Part shown: positions 34,216-45,078 of the stretch, piece after piece | Layout: each line of letters starts with the position of its first letter | How positions within the stretch are numbered: the first letter of the stretch is position 1 | Assembly: GCF_014205225.1 (NCBI RefSeq) | Contig: NZ_JACHNB010000001.1 | Location: forward strand, 124,001-188,000 | Direction: 5' to 3' | Source: Actinoplanes octamycinicus | GTDB lineage: Bacteria; Actinomycetota; Actinomycetes; Mycobacteriales; Micromonosporaceae | Length of the DNA: 64,000 bases | Made by a program: the position numbers and the translations under genes | The notes under the pieces: model-generated | Databases searched by the model: none | The model's input: the letters and a program-made list of their open reading frames with translations, nothing else | Told to the model about the DNA's origin: nothing

Positions 34216-34851
34216 TCAGTGGCAGACGGCGGTGACTATCAGGCCCTGGGAGACCAGGAAACGGCCGGTCATCCGGGTGATCGGGGCGTCGTCGAGCAGG
34301 ATGTGGCCGGTGAAGTCGCCGGTCGCCGGGTCGATCTCCAACGAGGCGTCCTCGAAGCCGAGCCAGCGGCCGGTCACCGGGTACCAGGCCTTGTAAATCG
34401 ACTCCTTGGCGCTGAAGAGCAGCCGGTCCCAGCAGGTTTCCGGGTGGGTCACCGCGAGGCGGGCCAGCAGGTCGCGGTCGGGGGCGGTGGTGACCGCGCC
34501 GAGGACGCGCGGCGGCAGCGGGGCGTGCGGTTCGGCGTCGAGGCCGACGCTCGCCACCTCGGCGACCCGGGCCACCGCGGCCGCCCGGAAGCCGGCGCAG
34601 TGCGTGATGCTGCCGGTGATGCCGGCCGGCCAGAGCGGTTCGCGGCGCGGGCCGCGGAGGATCATGGCAGGCGCGTGCCCGAGGGCGAGGAGTGCCTCGC
34701 GGGCGCAGCGGCGAGCGGTCAGGATCTCCCGGCGGCGGCCCGGTGCGGTGCTCGCGACCAGCGCTTCCTCACCGGGGTAGCAGGCCTCGTCCGGATCGTC
34801 GGAGTAGGCGACGGCGAAGCGCACCGGGTGCGGCAGGAGCTGATCGAGCAC
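34216..34851 (-). CDS. 4'-phosphopantetheinyl transferase (EntD/Sfp-like)
   Basis: A 211-residue enzyme that moves phosphopantetheine from CoA onto carrier-protein serines, activating NRPS, PKS or fatty-acid carrier domains. The signatures are GSITHCAGFRAAA, VGLDAEPHAPLP with the Mg-binding Asp and Glu, and LLFSAKESIYKAWYP. The length and EntD-like N-terminus (SDDPDEACYPGEEA) put it in the siderophore/secondary-metabolism group. No carrier-protein gene is in the window, so it probably serves clusters elsewhere. The start is a GTG. It converges with the nSTAND gene, 22 bases apart. Confidence 0.92.
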   Translation of the reverse strand: MLDQLLPHPVRFAVAYSDDPDEACYPGEEALVASTAPGRRREILTARRCAREALLALGHAPAMILRGPRREPLWPAGITGSITHCAGFRAAAVARVAEVASVGLDAEPHAPLPPRVLGAVTTAPDRDLLARLAVTHPETCWDRLLFSAKESIYKAWYPVTGRWLGFEDASLEIDPATGDFTGHILLDDAPITRMTGRFLVSQGLIVTAVCH

Positions 34852-34901
34852 CTGCGGAGTGTCCCACCTCCTCCGCCGGAGGGTGCGGGCCCGCCTGCTG
34901 A

Positions 34902-35705
34902 CTACGCGGGGGTGACCTGGGCGCCCAGCTCCAGGTGGCCGGGTTCGAGCACGTCGGCGTAGACGCCGAAGCAGGCGCCCTTCCCGGTTCCGAAGACCTC
35001 CATCCGGTAGTGGCGGGCCAGGGTTCGGAGCACGGCGGGATCGGCCGGCAGGCTGTGCTGCGGCAGGCTCGGGATCACGCAGCGTGGGGTTCGGAAGAGG
35101 ATCCGCAGGACGACGTCGCCGATGGCCAGTTCGGTGCCGGGCTCCGGGTCGGCGTCGGCGGCGATCAGCAGGTTGGGGCGGAAGCGGTCCGGTGGGACCG
35201 GGTGGCCGGTCTTCTCCGCCAGGTCGGCCAGGGCTCCGGTGGTGACCAGGTGCACCGCTCCGAAGTCGACGAACCGGCCGGTCCGGGCGTGGCCGCCGGC
35301 CTCCTCCACCCGTTCCTGGCCGGGGCCCAGGTCGGCGAACCAGTCCGGGACCATCCCGGCTTCGGACGGCAGCAGCCGATGGATCCGCGGGGCGTCCGGC
35401 GCGGTGCGGGTCAGCCGGACCGGGCGGCCCAGGTGGTCGCCGAGCGCCTTGTCAGCTTCCGCGCTTCCAGCCGCATAGCGCGTCCCGCCGACCTCGATCG
35501 TCGCCGGGTCCCCCGAGGCGGCCACGGTGAGCAGGCCACCCCAGCGCCGCGGGTGCTTGGCGCTGCCGATCGTGCCGTCCTGGTCGTCGACACACGCCCA
35601 GGCCCGGTCGCCGGCCAGGCCGCCGGGCTCGACCGGTGTCTCGCCGAGCGCCTCGCCGCGGGCGCTCTTCACCGGATACCGCCAGATCCCCGTCACCTGT
35701 CCCAT
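34902..35705 (-). CDS. MOSC domain protein (YcbX-like)
   Basis: A 267-residue protein with an N-terminal MOSC beta-barrel (VTGIWRYPVKSARGEALGET, in part) and a C-terminal MOSC domain. DRFRPNLLIAAD and the Cys in FRTPRCVIPSLPQ correspond to the molybdenum-cofactor sulfur-carrying region of the family. Members support reduction of N-hydroxylated compounds or sulfur transfer to Mo enzymes. The ATG at 35705 has AGGAC five bases upstream. It is upstream of the PPTase on the same strand, 50 bases apart. Confidence 0.88.
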   Translation of the reverse strand: MGQVTGIWRYPVKSARGEALGETPVEPGGLAGDRAWACVDDQDGTIGSAKHPRRWGGLLTVAASGDPATIEVGGTRYAAGSAEADKALGDHLGRPVRLTRTAPDAPRIHRLLPSEAGMVPDWFADLGPGQERVEEAGGHARTGRFVDFGAVHLVTTGALADLAEKTGHPVPPDRFRPNLLIAADADPEPGTELAIGDVVLRILFRTPRCVIPSLPQHSLPADPAVLRTLARHYRMEVFGTGKGACFGVYADVLEPGHLELGAQVTPA

Positions 35706-35954
35706 GACCGTCCTGCTTACCAGAGCCGCCGCTTCCCCTCGACGCCATAACGGCTCCGCGGGAGGAACGGGCCGTACGAAGCGAACGATGGCGGCCCGTC
35801 GGATTGGCAGCTTCGTGAGTGTCGCGGGTCTGGTTGCGGTCTTGGCGGGAGTGGCGAACGCGCACGTCAGCGACCCGGGCCGGACGGGTGGGCGGGGGCT
35901 TCTTCGCCGCGTGGAACGGCGAACGTCAGCCGTTGGAAACGTGGTCGCGGCAGA
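35706..35954. other. Divergent intergenic region with a signal-peptide-like reading frame
   Basis: No supported gene lies between the MOSC gene and glgP. A plus-strand frame from 35788 begins [20 protein letters not shown] and continues [11 protein letters not shown], very like a Sec signal peptide with an ANA cleavage site. It then runs into the start of glgP in another frame and ends at 36036 without a recognisable domain. A GGAGG lies 24 bases upstream, too far to serve as its ribosome site. It may be a decayed exported-protein gene. Confidence 0.35.
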
Positions 35955-38402
35955 ATGGGCCGCATGGATCTTCGCCAAGGCATCGGTCTGCGACGACTGG
36001 GCACCACCGCGGACGAGTTCCAACAGGATCTGCTGAGCAGCCTCTACTACCGGCGGGGGACGACGGTCGAGTCGGCCAGCCCGCGGGACGCCTACGAGGC
36101 GCTGGTCCTGACCGTGCGCGACCGCCTCGCCGATCGGCGGGCCCGGACCGCGGCCGCGCACTTCGCCAGCAACCCGCGCTGGGTCTACTACCTCTCCGCG
36201 GAGTACCTGCTGGGCGCGCAGCTGGAGCAGAACCTGCTCTACTCCGGCACCGGCGAGGTGGCCGCCGAGGCGGTCAAGGTGCTCGGCCGGTCGCTGGAGG
36301 AGATCGAGGACCTGGACGTCGAGCCGGGCCTGGGCAACGGCGGTCTGGGCCGGCTGGCCGCCTGCCTGGTCGACTCGATGGCCACCCGGGACATCCCGGC
36401 GGTCGGCTACGGCATCCGCTACGACTTCGGCATCTTCCGGCAGTCGCTGGAGGGCGGCGCGCAGGCGGAACGCCCGGACGACTGGGCGTTCCAGGGCAAC
36501 CCGTGGGAGTTCCCGGCGCCGGACGACCGGCAGGTGGTGCACTTCTACGGGCACACCGAGCCGGTCGCCGGCTCACCGATCCGCAAGCGCTGGGTGCCCG
36601 GCGAGATCGTCCTCGGCGAGCCCAGCCACATGCTGGTCCCCGGTTACGGCACCGAGACGGTCAACATCGTCCGGCTGTGGCGGGCCCGCGGCAGCGAGGC
36701 CTCCTTCGACCTGTCCCGGTTCTCCGCCGGGCAGTACGCCGAGGCCGTGCAGGAGGCGGTCCGCGCCGAGAACATCAGCAAGGTGCTCTACCCGGACGAC
36801 AGCACCGAGCTGGGCCGCGAGCTGCGGCTCAAGCAGCAGTACTTCCTCTGCTCCTGCTCGCTGCGGGACATCATCCGGCGGTTCCGGATCCGCAACCAGA
36901 ACTGGGACGACTTCGCCGAGAAGACGGTCATCCAGCTCAACGACACGCATCCGACGATCGCCATCCCGGAGCTGATGCGGCTGCTCGTCGACGAGTACGA
37001 GCTGGACTGGGACAAGGCCTGGTCGATCACCCGGCGGACGTTCGCCTACACCTGCCACACGCTGCTGCCGGAGGCGCTGGAGACCTGGCCGGTGCACCTG
37101 TTCGAGCGGCTGCTCCCCCGCCATCTGGAGATCATCTACCTGATCAACATGCTGTTCCTGCGCGAGGTGGAGGACCGCTTCCCGGGCGACACCGACCGGA
37201 TCCGCCGGATGTCGATCATCGGCGAGGAGGGCGAGCGGCGGGTCCGGATGGCGCACCTCGCGGTGGTCGGCACCGAGGCCGTCAACGGGGTCGCCGAGCT
37301 GCACTCCAAGCTGCTCCGGGAGACCGTGCTGCAGGACTTCGCCGACCTGTGGCCGGCCAAGTTCCAGAACGTCACCAACGGGGTCTCGCCCCGCCGGTTC
37401 GTCAAGCTGGCCAACCCGCGGCTCTCCGACCTGATCACCGAGGGGATCGGCGACGACGGCTGGCTCACCGACCTGGACAAGCTGGCCGGGCTGGAGCGGC
37501 TGGCCGGGGACGCGTCGTTCGCCGAGCGCTGGCGGGCGGTGAAACGCGCCAACAAGATCGACCTGGCGGCCGGCGACCCGGACGCGCTCACCGACGTGAT
37601 GATCAAGCGGTTCCACGAGTACAAGCGGCAGCAGCTCAAACTGCTCCACGTGATCACGATGTACCACCGGATCCGGGCCAACCCGACCGGCGACTGGGTG
37701 CCCCGGGTGGTGCTCTTCGCCGGCAAGGCGGCGCCCGCCTACCACGCCGCGAAGAGCATCATCCGGCTGATCAACGCGGTCGGGGCGACGATCGCGGCGG
37801 ATCCGGTGGTCGCGCCGTACCTGAAGGTGGTCTTCGCGGAGAACTACAACGTCACGCTGGCCGAGCGGATCATCCCGGCCGCCGACCTCTCCGAGCAGAT
37901 CTCCCTCGCCGGCAAGGAGGCCAGCGGCACCGGCAACATGAAGCTGGCGCTCAACGGGGCGCTCACCATCGGCACGCTGGACGGCGCCAACATCGAGATC
38001 CGCGCGCGGGTCGGCGAGGACAACTTCTTCCTCTTCGGGCTCGACGCCTTCGAGGCCGCCGAGATGCGGATCCGCGGCTACCACCCGCGCGAGTTCTACG
38101 ACCGGGACGCGGAACTCAAGACCGCCCTGGACTCGATCATGTCGGGCGCGTTCGGTGGCGTCGGGCACGAGGTGGCGGAGTCGCTGCTCGGCTGGGATGA
38201 ATACCTCACGCTGGTGGATTACCGGTCATATCTGGAATCTCAGGACGAGGTGGAGGCGGCCTGGCGGGACCGGGACCGCTGGACCCGCATGTCGATCCTG
38301 AACACGGCGCACAGCGGCTTCTTCTCCGCGGACCGCACAGTGTCCGACTATGCCGCCCGGATCTGGCGGGTGGCCCCGGTCACGGTGCCCCGCGAAGACT
38401 GA
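35955..38402 (+). CDS. glgP: Glycogen/maltodextrin phosphorylase
   Basis: An 815-residue GT35 enzyme that releases glucose-1-phosphate from alpha-1,4-glucans with pyridoxal phosphate. The full family span is present: [19 protein letters not shown] near the start, [31 protein letters not shown], and the PLP site [20 protein letters not shown] (Lys663 by this start). The N-terminus lacks the long allosteric extension of eukaryotic forms. Two ATGs, 35955 and 35964, are in frame and neither has a clear ribosome site. It is cytosolic and belongs to glycogen and trehalose turnover; no other glg gene is adjacent. An IS110-type element lies just downstream. Confidence 0.95.
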   Translation: MGRMDLRQGIGLRRLGTTADEFQQDLLSSLYYRRGTTVESASPRDAYEALVLTVRDRLADRRARTAAAHFASNPRWVYYLSAEYLLGAQLEQNLLYSGTGEVAAEAVKVLGRSLEEIEDLDVEPGLGNGGLGRLAACLVDSMATRDIPAVGYGIRYDFGIFRQSLEGGAQAERPDDWAFQGNPWEFPAPDDRQVVHFYGHTEPVAGSPIRKRWVPGEIVLGEPSHMLVPGYGTETVNIVRLWRARGSEASFDLSRFSAGQYAEAVQEAVRAENISKVLYPDDSTELGRELRLKQQYFLCSCSLRDIIRRFRIRNQNWDDFAEKTVIQLNDTHPTIAIPELMRLLVDEYELDWDKAWSITRRTFAYTCHTLLPEALETWPVHLFERLLPRHLEIIYLINMLFLREVEDRFPGDTDRIRRMSIIGEEGERRVRMAHLAVVGTEAVNGVAELHSKLLRETVLQDFADLWPAKFQNVTNGVSPRRFVKLANPRLSDLITEGIGDDGWLTDLDKLAGLERLAGDASFAERWRAVKRANKIDLAAGDPDALTDVMIKRFHEYKRQQLKLLHVITMYHRIRANPTGDWVPRVVLFAGKAAPAYHAAKSIIRLINAVGATIAADPVVAPYLKVVFAENYNVTLAERIIPAADLSEQISLAGKEASGTGNMKLALNGALTIGTLDGANIEIRARVGEDNFFLFGLDAFEAAEMRIRGYHPREFYDRDAELKTALDSIMSGAFGGVGHEVAESLLGWDEYLTLVDYRSYLESQDEVEAAWRDRDRWTRMSILNTAHSGFFSADRTVSDYAARIWRVAPVTVPRED

Positions 38403-38475
38403 CAAACCTCAGATCAAATTCCGCATATACGCAGGTCCGCTCGGGTGCGGATCGCATGCTCCCGGCACCCCTCTG

Positions 38476-39654
38476 TCAAGGGGTTGGTGTGAGGGGTGTT
38501 TTAGGGTGGTGGTTGGCGGGTCCGGGTTGTGACTTTTCCGAAGTGTCGATCTTGGGGTTTGGGTCGGCCGCGCTGGAGTTCAGAGTCGCCCCCGTGTGTC
38601 CTCCCGGACCCGTCGCTGTCTGTTGTGCCGTGTGGTCGTCTTTGATCATTTGGCGGTAGACGGTGTCGGACAGGCGTCGTTTCAACGCTCGCATGGCTTC
38701 CATCGCGGTTTTGCCTTCGGCGCGTTTGCGCTGGTAGTAGGCGCGGCCGGGGGTGTCGAAGCGGAGCTGGGTGATGGCCATGATGTGCAGGACCCGGTTG
38801 ATGCGCCGGTTCCCGGCCCGGTTGAGCCGGTGATGATGGTTGTCGCCGGAGGACACGTCGATGGGGGCGGTGCCGTTCCAGGTGGCGAAGTGCCCGCGGG
38901 TCGGGAAGCGGCTGATGTCGCCGATGTCGCCGAGCAGGCGGGCGGCGCCGGAGGGGCCGATGCCGTTGAGGCTGGTCAGCTGGGTGCCGGTGGCGGCCAG
39001 CACGGTCTTCAGCTGCCGGTTGGCTGCTTTGATCTTGGTGTCCAGGGTGGTGAGCTCGTCGGCCAGGTCGCCGGCCAGCTGATAGCGGGTGGCGGTGACG
39101 ATGTCGCCGGCCGGGACGCTGACGCGTTCGAGCAGGGTGCGGGCCTGGTCGGTGGTCAGGTTCTTCTTCGCGCCGCCGGGGATCAGTTCGAGCAGTAGCT
39201 GGTGCAGCCGGTTGATGGTCTCGGTGCGGGCGACACCGAGCTGGTCGCGGCGGTCGGCCAGCAGCCGCAGCGCGACGGTGGCGCCGTCGGCGTGAACGCG
39301 GCGCAGGCCCGGGGTGCGCAGGGCGGTCACCGCGATGTGGTGCGCGTCGTGACCGTCGGTTTTACGGCCGTGCCCGGTGTCAAAGTTGCGGGCTTTCGCG
39401 GCGAGTTTCGCCGGGACGTCCAGCACGGTTTCGCCGTCGGCGACCAGCCGCTGGGCCAGGTGCCGGCCGATGCCGTTACAGCCCTCGACCGCCCACACCC
39501 GGCCGGCGTGACGGCGGCCGGCGGCGAGCATCTGCTGGTAGCCACCGGTGTCGGTGCCGTACCTGCCACGGGCCAGCACCTGTTCACGCTCGTTGATGAT
39601 CTCGATCGTCGCGGACCGCTTGTGCGGATCGACTCCAATGATCAGCTGACCCAT
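38476..39654 (-). CDS. IS110-family DEDD transposase/recombinase
   Basis: A 392-residue recombinase. The N-terminal RuvC-like DEDD domain shows IIGVDPHKRSATIEI, WAVEGCNGIGRHLA and KTDGHDAHHIAVTAL. The C-terminal Transposase_20 domain shows LTSLNGIGPSGAARLLGDIG and PIDVSSGDNHHHRLNRAGN, with the catalytic serine in the SSG motif. All key residues are intact, so it may still be active. The ATG at 39654 matches the family start; an ATG at 39693 would add 13 residues. In this family the protein works with a bridge RNA that pairs with donor and target DNA. Confidence 0.93.
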   Translation of the reverse strand: MGQLIIGVDPHKRSATIEIINEREQVLARGRYGTDTGGYQQMLAAGRRHAGRVWAVEGCNGIGRHLAQRLVADGETVLDVPAKLAAKARNFDTGHGRKTDGHDAHHIAVTALRTPGLRRVHADGATVALRLLADRRDQLGVARTETINRLHQLLLELIPGGAKKNLTTDQARTLLERVSVPAGDIVTATRYQLAGDLADELTTLDTKIKAANRQLKTVLAATGTQLTSLNGIGPSGAARLLGDIGDISRFPTRGHFATWNGTAPIDVSSGDNHHHRLNRAGNRRINRVLHIMAITQLRFDTPGRAYYQRKRAEGKTAMEAMRALKRRLSDTVYRQMIKDDHTAQQTATGPGGHTGATLNSSAADPNPKIDTSEKSQPGPANHHPKTPLTPTP

Positions 39655-39699
39655 GTACCCGTTGACCTTCCCGTCGTCGCGGCAGAACCACACCGGCGG

Positions 39700-39885
39700 G
39701 AGGGCAACGCTACTTACAGCTGGGCAAACCCCTCTTCAGCCACTCCGCGCCACGGTGACCGGCAGGGTCCAAGCCGGGAGAGAGCCACACCCCGCCATCT
39801 GAGTGGGCAGCGCGGGCCTGAGCACCCTACCGATCACCTCGACCAAGCCTGGCCGGGCCGCGGTCGTACACCAAATTCTCTTTAA
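39700..39885 (-). ncRNA. Candidate IS110 bridge RNA region
   Basis: The non-coding stretch upstream of the transposase is where IS110-subgroup elements encode their structured guide (bridge) RNA. On the minus strand a TTGGTG (near 39869-39864) and CAGGCT spaced by 17 bases could serve as a weak promoter. GC-rich self-complementary segments follow. The position fits, but the loops that pair with donor and target were not resolved by eye. Confidence 0.35.
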
Positions 39886-39897
39886 GTAGCGCGGGCC

Positions 39898-39945
39898 GGG
39901 CCCGGCGATCTGGCCGCTGGCGCGTCCAGGACGATCGCCGGGCCC
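39898..39945 (+). terminator. Perfect 13-bp hairpin, possible displaced glgP terminator
   Basis: GGGCCCGGCGATC (39898-39910) pairs perfectly with GATCGCCGGGCCC (39933-39945), and the loop has internal pairing. TTCATTGTCC follows on the plus strand. It stands just beyond the insertion sequence, 1.5 kb from the glgP stop and oriented to end plus-strand transcription. Confidence 0.6.
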
Positions 39946-40004
39946 TTCATTGTCCGTGGGTGGTAGCGGCCTGAAGATCAACACCCCACCTCCCGTTGCG
40001 GCGG

Positions 40005-40029
40005 ATGATGCCGCATCATGCATCGATGC
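40005..40029 (+). promoter_or_regulatory. Two adjacent palindromes at the start of the MmpS-like gene
   Basis: ATGATGCCGCATCAT (40005-40019, 7-bp arms, 1-bp centre) is followed at once by GCATCGATGC (40020-40029), a perfect 10-bp palindrome that includes the ATG start codon at 40026. Both could be repressor sites, or could fold over the start region in the message. Confidence 0.5.
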
Positions 40030-40502
40030 GTCGTCAGATCGAGTTGGCCGTCGTGGCCGTGGTAGCCGCCGTGGTGGGCGCGCTCATCCATCACATCGCC
40101 TACCGCTGGCCGGGTGCGCACTCCGAAACCATCTCGATCCCGGCGGCCACCTTCCGGATCAGCGGAGGGCCGGTCTCGATCAGCGGAGGGGGGATCGAGA
40201 TCGACGACAGTCCGATGCCCATCGTCTTCGAGGTGACTGGCACCGGGGAGGCGGACGTCACCTACTCCCCCGGACCGAACGGGACGACGGCCTACGCCAG
40301 GGTCAAGACGCCCTGGAAGGAGACGGTGATGGTGCCGGGGAACATTCCGGCCAGAGACATCACGCTGCTCGCCATCAGCGCGAGCGCCCGGGCCGACGCC
40401 GAGATCACCTGCCGGATCGGCGTCGCCGGGACGGAGTTCGCCGGCGTCGCCATGGCCGAGGACACCGGCTACGGCCCGCACGCGGCGGCCGACTGCAAGT
40501 GA
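40026..40502 (+). CDS. MmpS-like exported accessory protein
   Basis: A 158-residue protein with one N-terminal membrane helix (IELAVVAVVAAVVGALIHHI) and a periplasmic beta-rich domain. IVFEVTGTGEADVTYSPG, then VKTPWKETVMVPG, then AEITCRIGVAGTEFA, follows the pattern of MmpS proteins (E-V-x-G-x-G-x-A-D-V-x-Y ... PW ... C-R-I). MmpS partners of MmpL/RND transporters aid lipid or siderophore export, but no MmpL gene is adjacent, so this is an orphan. The ATG at 40026 lies within palindromic DNA and has no clear ribosome site, so the true start is uncertain. Confidence 0.7.
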   Translation: MRRQIELAVVAVVAAVVGALIHHIAYRWPGAHSETISIPAATFRISGGPVSISGGGIEIDDSPMPIVFEVTGTGEADVTYSPGPNGTTAYARVKTPWKETVMVPGNIPARDITLLAISASARADAEITCRIGVAGTEFAGVAMAEDTGYGPHAAADCK

Positions 40503-40504
40503 AC

Positions 40505-41596
40505 TCAGCCCGCCGGGAAGAAGTTGCCGTAGACGTCAAGGGACTGACCGGCGGCGGTGGTGGCGACCGCCTCATAGGTGTCGCCGCCCGCGTTCCGGCC
40601 GCCTGCGGGATAGCTGTACTTCGCGGTGAAGGTGTAGGTGCCCGGGGCGATCTCGTCGGCCGAGGCGAGCGTGAACGTGTAGAGCAGCGCGTCCGGCCGG
40701 TCGGTGACCGCGCTGGTCACGCTCGCGCCGGGAACCGACTTGGTGCCGCCACGTGAGGTCAGGCCCGGAGTCTTCGCGACGCGGACGGTCACCGTCAGGG
40801 CGGTCAGCTTCTCGGTGGACTTCAGGGTGATCACGCCGGCGCCCTGGGTGTCGCCGCTGTCCGGGTCGATCGAGCCGTCCGACCAGAGCGGGCCCTGCTC
40901 GACCCGGGTGAAGCCGGGCTGGCCCTTGGTCAGCGCCGGCGCCGGGGCCGGTGGAGTCGTGGTCGAGCCGGTCGCCGGGGCGGTGGTCCCCGAAGCGGTC
41001 GGCTTGGTGGTCGCGGACGGGGTACCGACGGGTCCCGAGGAGGCCGGCGCACCGGACGAAGCGGACACCCTGGGGGCGGGCGCCGACGGTGACGCCGGAG
41101 CGGTCGCCGAGACCACCGGGGTGGCCTGATCGTTGTCGGTCGCGCCGGCCAGGGCCCACTGCGCCGCGAAGCCACCGCCGCCGAAGAGCGCGACCAGCGC
41201 CCCGACGACCGCGAGCCGCAGCCGCGAACCCGGGCGCCGCTGGACGGGCACCGGCCCGCTCATGGCACGCGACGTGATCCGGGCCAGCATCGCCTCCCGG
41301 TCCGGTTGGTGAGCGGCCGCCTCAGCCCGCAGAACTGACCGCAACTGATCATCCGAGAGCGCCGCCGATCCGCCGTGCCGTCCCGGACGCCCGGCGGCGT
41401 GCGAGTCGCCGCGGCGGGCTTCGGACCGCGCCGGGTCACCGTGGCGGCCGGTTTCGGGGCGAGCCGGATCGCCGTGGCGGCCGGTTTCGGACCACGCCCG
41501 GTCGCCGTGGCGGCCGGCTTCGGACCGCGCGGGGTCGCCGTGGCGGCCGGCTGCCGGGCGCGCCGGGTCGCCGTGGTGGTCGTCCGAGGGCCTCAT
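40505..41596 (-). CDS. Membrane protein coupled to a SigE-family sigma factor (anti-sigma-like)
   Basis: A 363-residue single-pass protein. The cytosolic part has an N-terminal array of five 11-residue repeats (GRHGDPARSEA) and then ALSDDQLRSVLRAEAAAHQPDREAM, the usual region in sigma-factor partner proteins. One helix follows near residues 122-145 (LAVVGALVALFGGGGFAAQW), then an Ala/Pro/Thr-rich stalk and a C-terminal beta domain (ITLKSTEKLTALTVTVRVAK). Its ATG overlaps the sigma stop (ATGA), the classic layout of sigma/anti-sigma pairs. No HxxxCxxC zinc motif is present, so an anti-sigma function is an inference from position. Confidence 0.65.
   Translation of the reverse strand: MRPSDDHHGDPARPAAGRHGDPARSEAGRHGDRAWSETGRHGDPARPETGRHGDPARSEARRGDSHAAGRPGRHGGSAALSDDQLRSVLRAEAAAHQPDREAMLARITSRAMSGPVPVQRRPGSRLRLAVVGALVALFGGGGFAAQWALAGATDNDQATPVVSATAPASPSAPAPRVSASSGAPASSGPVGTPSATTKPTASGTTAPATGSTTTPPAPAPALTKGQPGFTRVEQGPLWSDGSIDPDSGDTQGAGVITLKSTEKLTALTVTVRVAKTPGLTSRGGTKSVPGASVTSAVTDRPDALLYTFTLASADEIAPGTYTFTAKYSYPAGGRNAGGDTYEAVATTAAGQSLDVYGNFFPAG
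41417..41581 (-). repeat. 33-bp in-frame tandem repeat, five units
   Basis: Five contiguous 33-base units at 41417-41449, 41450-41482, 41483-41515, 41516-41548 and 41549-41581 encode the N-terminal GRHGDPARSEA repeats. The array begins right after the short conserved N-terminus, so it lies between the coupled start codon and the sigma-interacting region. Confidence 0.9.
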
Positions 41597-42099
41597 CGGG
41601 CCGCCTCCCAGCCGTCGATCCGGGTGACCGCCCCGCCCAGCAGGTCGGCCAACTGTTTCGCACCCCGAGAGGTGGCGCTCTTCACCGCGCCGACGGAGAT
41701 GCCCAGCGTCGCGGCGACCTCGCGCTCGGACAGGTCGAACGCGTACCGCAAGACTACGCAGGCCCGCCGCCGGTGCGGGAGCTTGCGCAGGGCGCTGCGG
41801 ACGTCGAGCACCGCGGGCACGTCGCTGCCGCTCGGCGCGCGGCCGGCGAGACCGAGACCGAGCAGCCGTTCCCGGCCCCGGCGGCGGACCCACTGACGGG
41901 CCAGGTTCATCAGGATCCCGTGCCCGTAGGCGACCGGATCATCCGCCGCCTGCACCCGTTCCCAGTGCCGCCACACCTCGGTGAGCGCGTCCGCGGCCAG
42001 GTCGTCGGCAACCGTCGACTCCCCGGTCATCAGGAAGGCCAGCCGCGACAGCGACGCGTGATGCCGCTCGAAATACGCGCGGAACGCGTCGTCGCGCAT
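41593..42099 (-). CDS. ECF RNA polymerase sigma factor, SigE family
   Basis: A 168-residue sigma-70 group IV factor. Region 2 is RAYFERHHASLSRLAFLMTG to TEVWRHWERVQ, and region 4 is ALRKLPHRRRACVVLRYAFDLSEREVAATLG followed by GISVGAVKSATSRG (quoted in part). This matches the actinobacterial SigE-family subgroup. The ATG at 42099 is chosen since GGGAG sits six bases before it; an ATG at 42105 would leave no spacing. It is followed by the coupled membrane protein and likely responds to an envelope signal. The target promoter is not known. Confidence 0.9.
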   Translation of the reverse strand: MRDDAFRAYFERHHASLSRLAFLMTGESTVADDLAADALTEVWRHWERVQAADDPVAYGHGILMNLARQWVRRRGRERLLGLGLAGRAPSGSDVPAVLDVRSALRKLPHRRRACVVLRYAFDLSEREVAATLGISVGAVKSATSRGAKQLADLLGGAVTRIDGWEAAR

Positions 42100-42338
42100 C
42101 GGCATCTCCCGTAGCCACTGGCCGGTTTCTTTCCCGAACAAATCCCGGACCGGACGACGCTAGAGAAGATGTGAACGTTCACGCAAGATCCGACCGACCG
42201 ATGAGACGCAGCCGTCGATCCAGCGCGAACGAGCCTTCCGGACAACGCTTTCCCGCCGGTCCCACCATTGATCCGTCACACTGCCGAAAAGAGCCACGCC
42301 GGCCAATGCAGCGCCGCAGGGCCGGGTGCCGGTGTGCG

Positions 42339-42391
42339 GGCTGGGCCGTACGGGTGCCTCGAAGGCTCCGAGACACCCGTACGACCCAGCC
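42339..42391 (-). terminator. 23-bp hairpin, possible terminator of the UvrA-like gene
   Basis: GGCTGGGCCGTACGGGTG.. (42339-42361) pairs with ..CACCCGTACGACCCAGCC (42369-42391) over 23 base pairs with two mismatches and a seven-base loop. No T-run follows on either strand. It lies 225 bases beyond the UvrA-like stop codon. Confidence 0.55.
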
Positions 42392-42402
42392 ACGAGCAGA
42401 GC

Positions 42403-42516
42403 GCTCCGGGGCTCCCTGCGTCGGAGCCACCAAGGTGACCGCTCCGGGGCTCCCTGCGCCGGAGCCACCAAGGTGACCGCTTCAGAGCTTCCTGCGCCGG
42501 AGCCACAACGGTGACC
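42403..42516. repeat. 38-bp tandem repeat, three units
   Basis: Units at 42403-42440, 42441-42478 and 42479-42516 share GGCTCCCTGCGCCGGAGCC, itself a GGCTCC/GGAGCC hairpin, followed by ACCAAGGTGACC. Unit length is not a multiple of three, in contrast to the repeats inside genes. Confidence 0.9.
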
Positions 42517-42615
42517 GCTTTCGGACGGCCCGGCGGGCACCGCCTCGATCGCGAGCAGCGGGTCGGGACTCGGCGGCGGGTCGAGACCCGGCGGCCGGTC
42601 GGGACCCGGCGCGGG

Positions 42616-44976
<2,361 letters not shown>

Positions 44977-45078
44977 GGCGGCAAGGCTAGTGGCGGCCCC
45001 GCGGCCGTGCTTCTCCTTTCCTGATCAGTTTCCCGACTGAAAAGGGCCGGCCGGCGGAGAAGCCGGCCGGCGGAGAAA

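Larger units (their letters stand above)
38467..39890 (-). mobile_element. IS110-family insertion sequence (ends estimated)
   Basis: One DEDD transposase gene on the minus strand with about 200-240 bases of non-coding DNA upstream, and almost none downstream. This shape fits the IS110 subgroup, whose non-coding left end encodes a bridge RNA. Family members lack terminal inverted repeats, and none is seen. A small hairpin, ACCCCT/AGGGGT, at 38467-38484 marks the 3' side; a similar ACCCCTCTTCA lies at 39728. The exact ends need an empty-site comparison. Confidence 0.7.
42100..42615. other. 516-bp intergenic region with giant hairpin and 38-bp repeats
   Basis: No gene is supported between the sigma factor and the UvrA-like gene (both minus). 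The stretch contains a very long hairpin at 42339-42391 and three 38-bp direct repeats at 42403-42516, then a short GGTCGGGACCCGGCG repeat near 42563-42615. The sigma-factor promoter should lie in its left part, 42100-42330. Confidence 0.65.

Noticed and set aside
34216..35705. PPTase plus MOSC gene as part of a local NRPS/PKS cluster
   Set aside because: No carrier, adenylation or ketosynthase domains are present in the window.
38596..39885. Plus-strand frames across the insertion sequence
   Set aside because: They are antisense shadows of the transposase; the minus-strand frame has all DEDD and serine motifs.
42403..42516. CRISPR-like array
   Set aside because: The 38-bp units abut directly with no spacers, and no cas genes are in the window. 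It is a simple tandem repeat.
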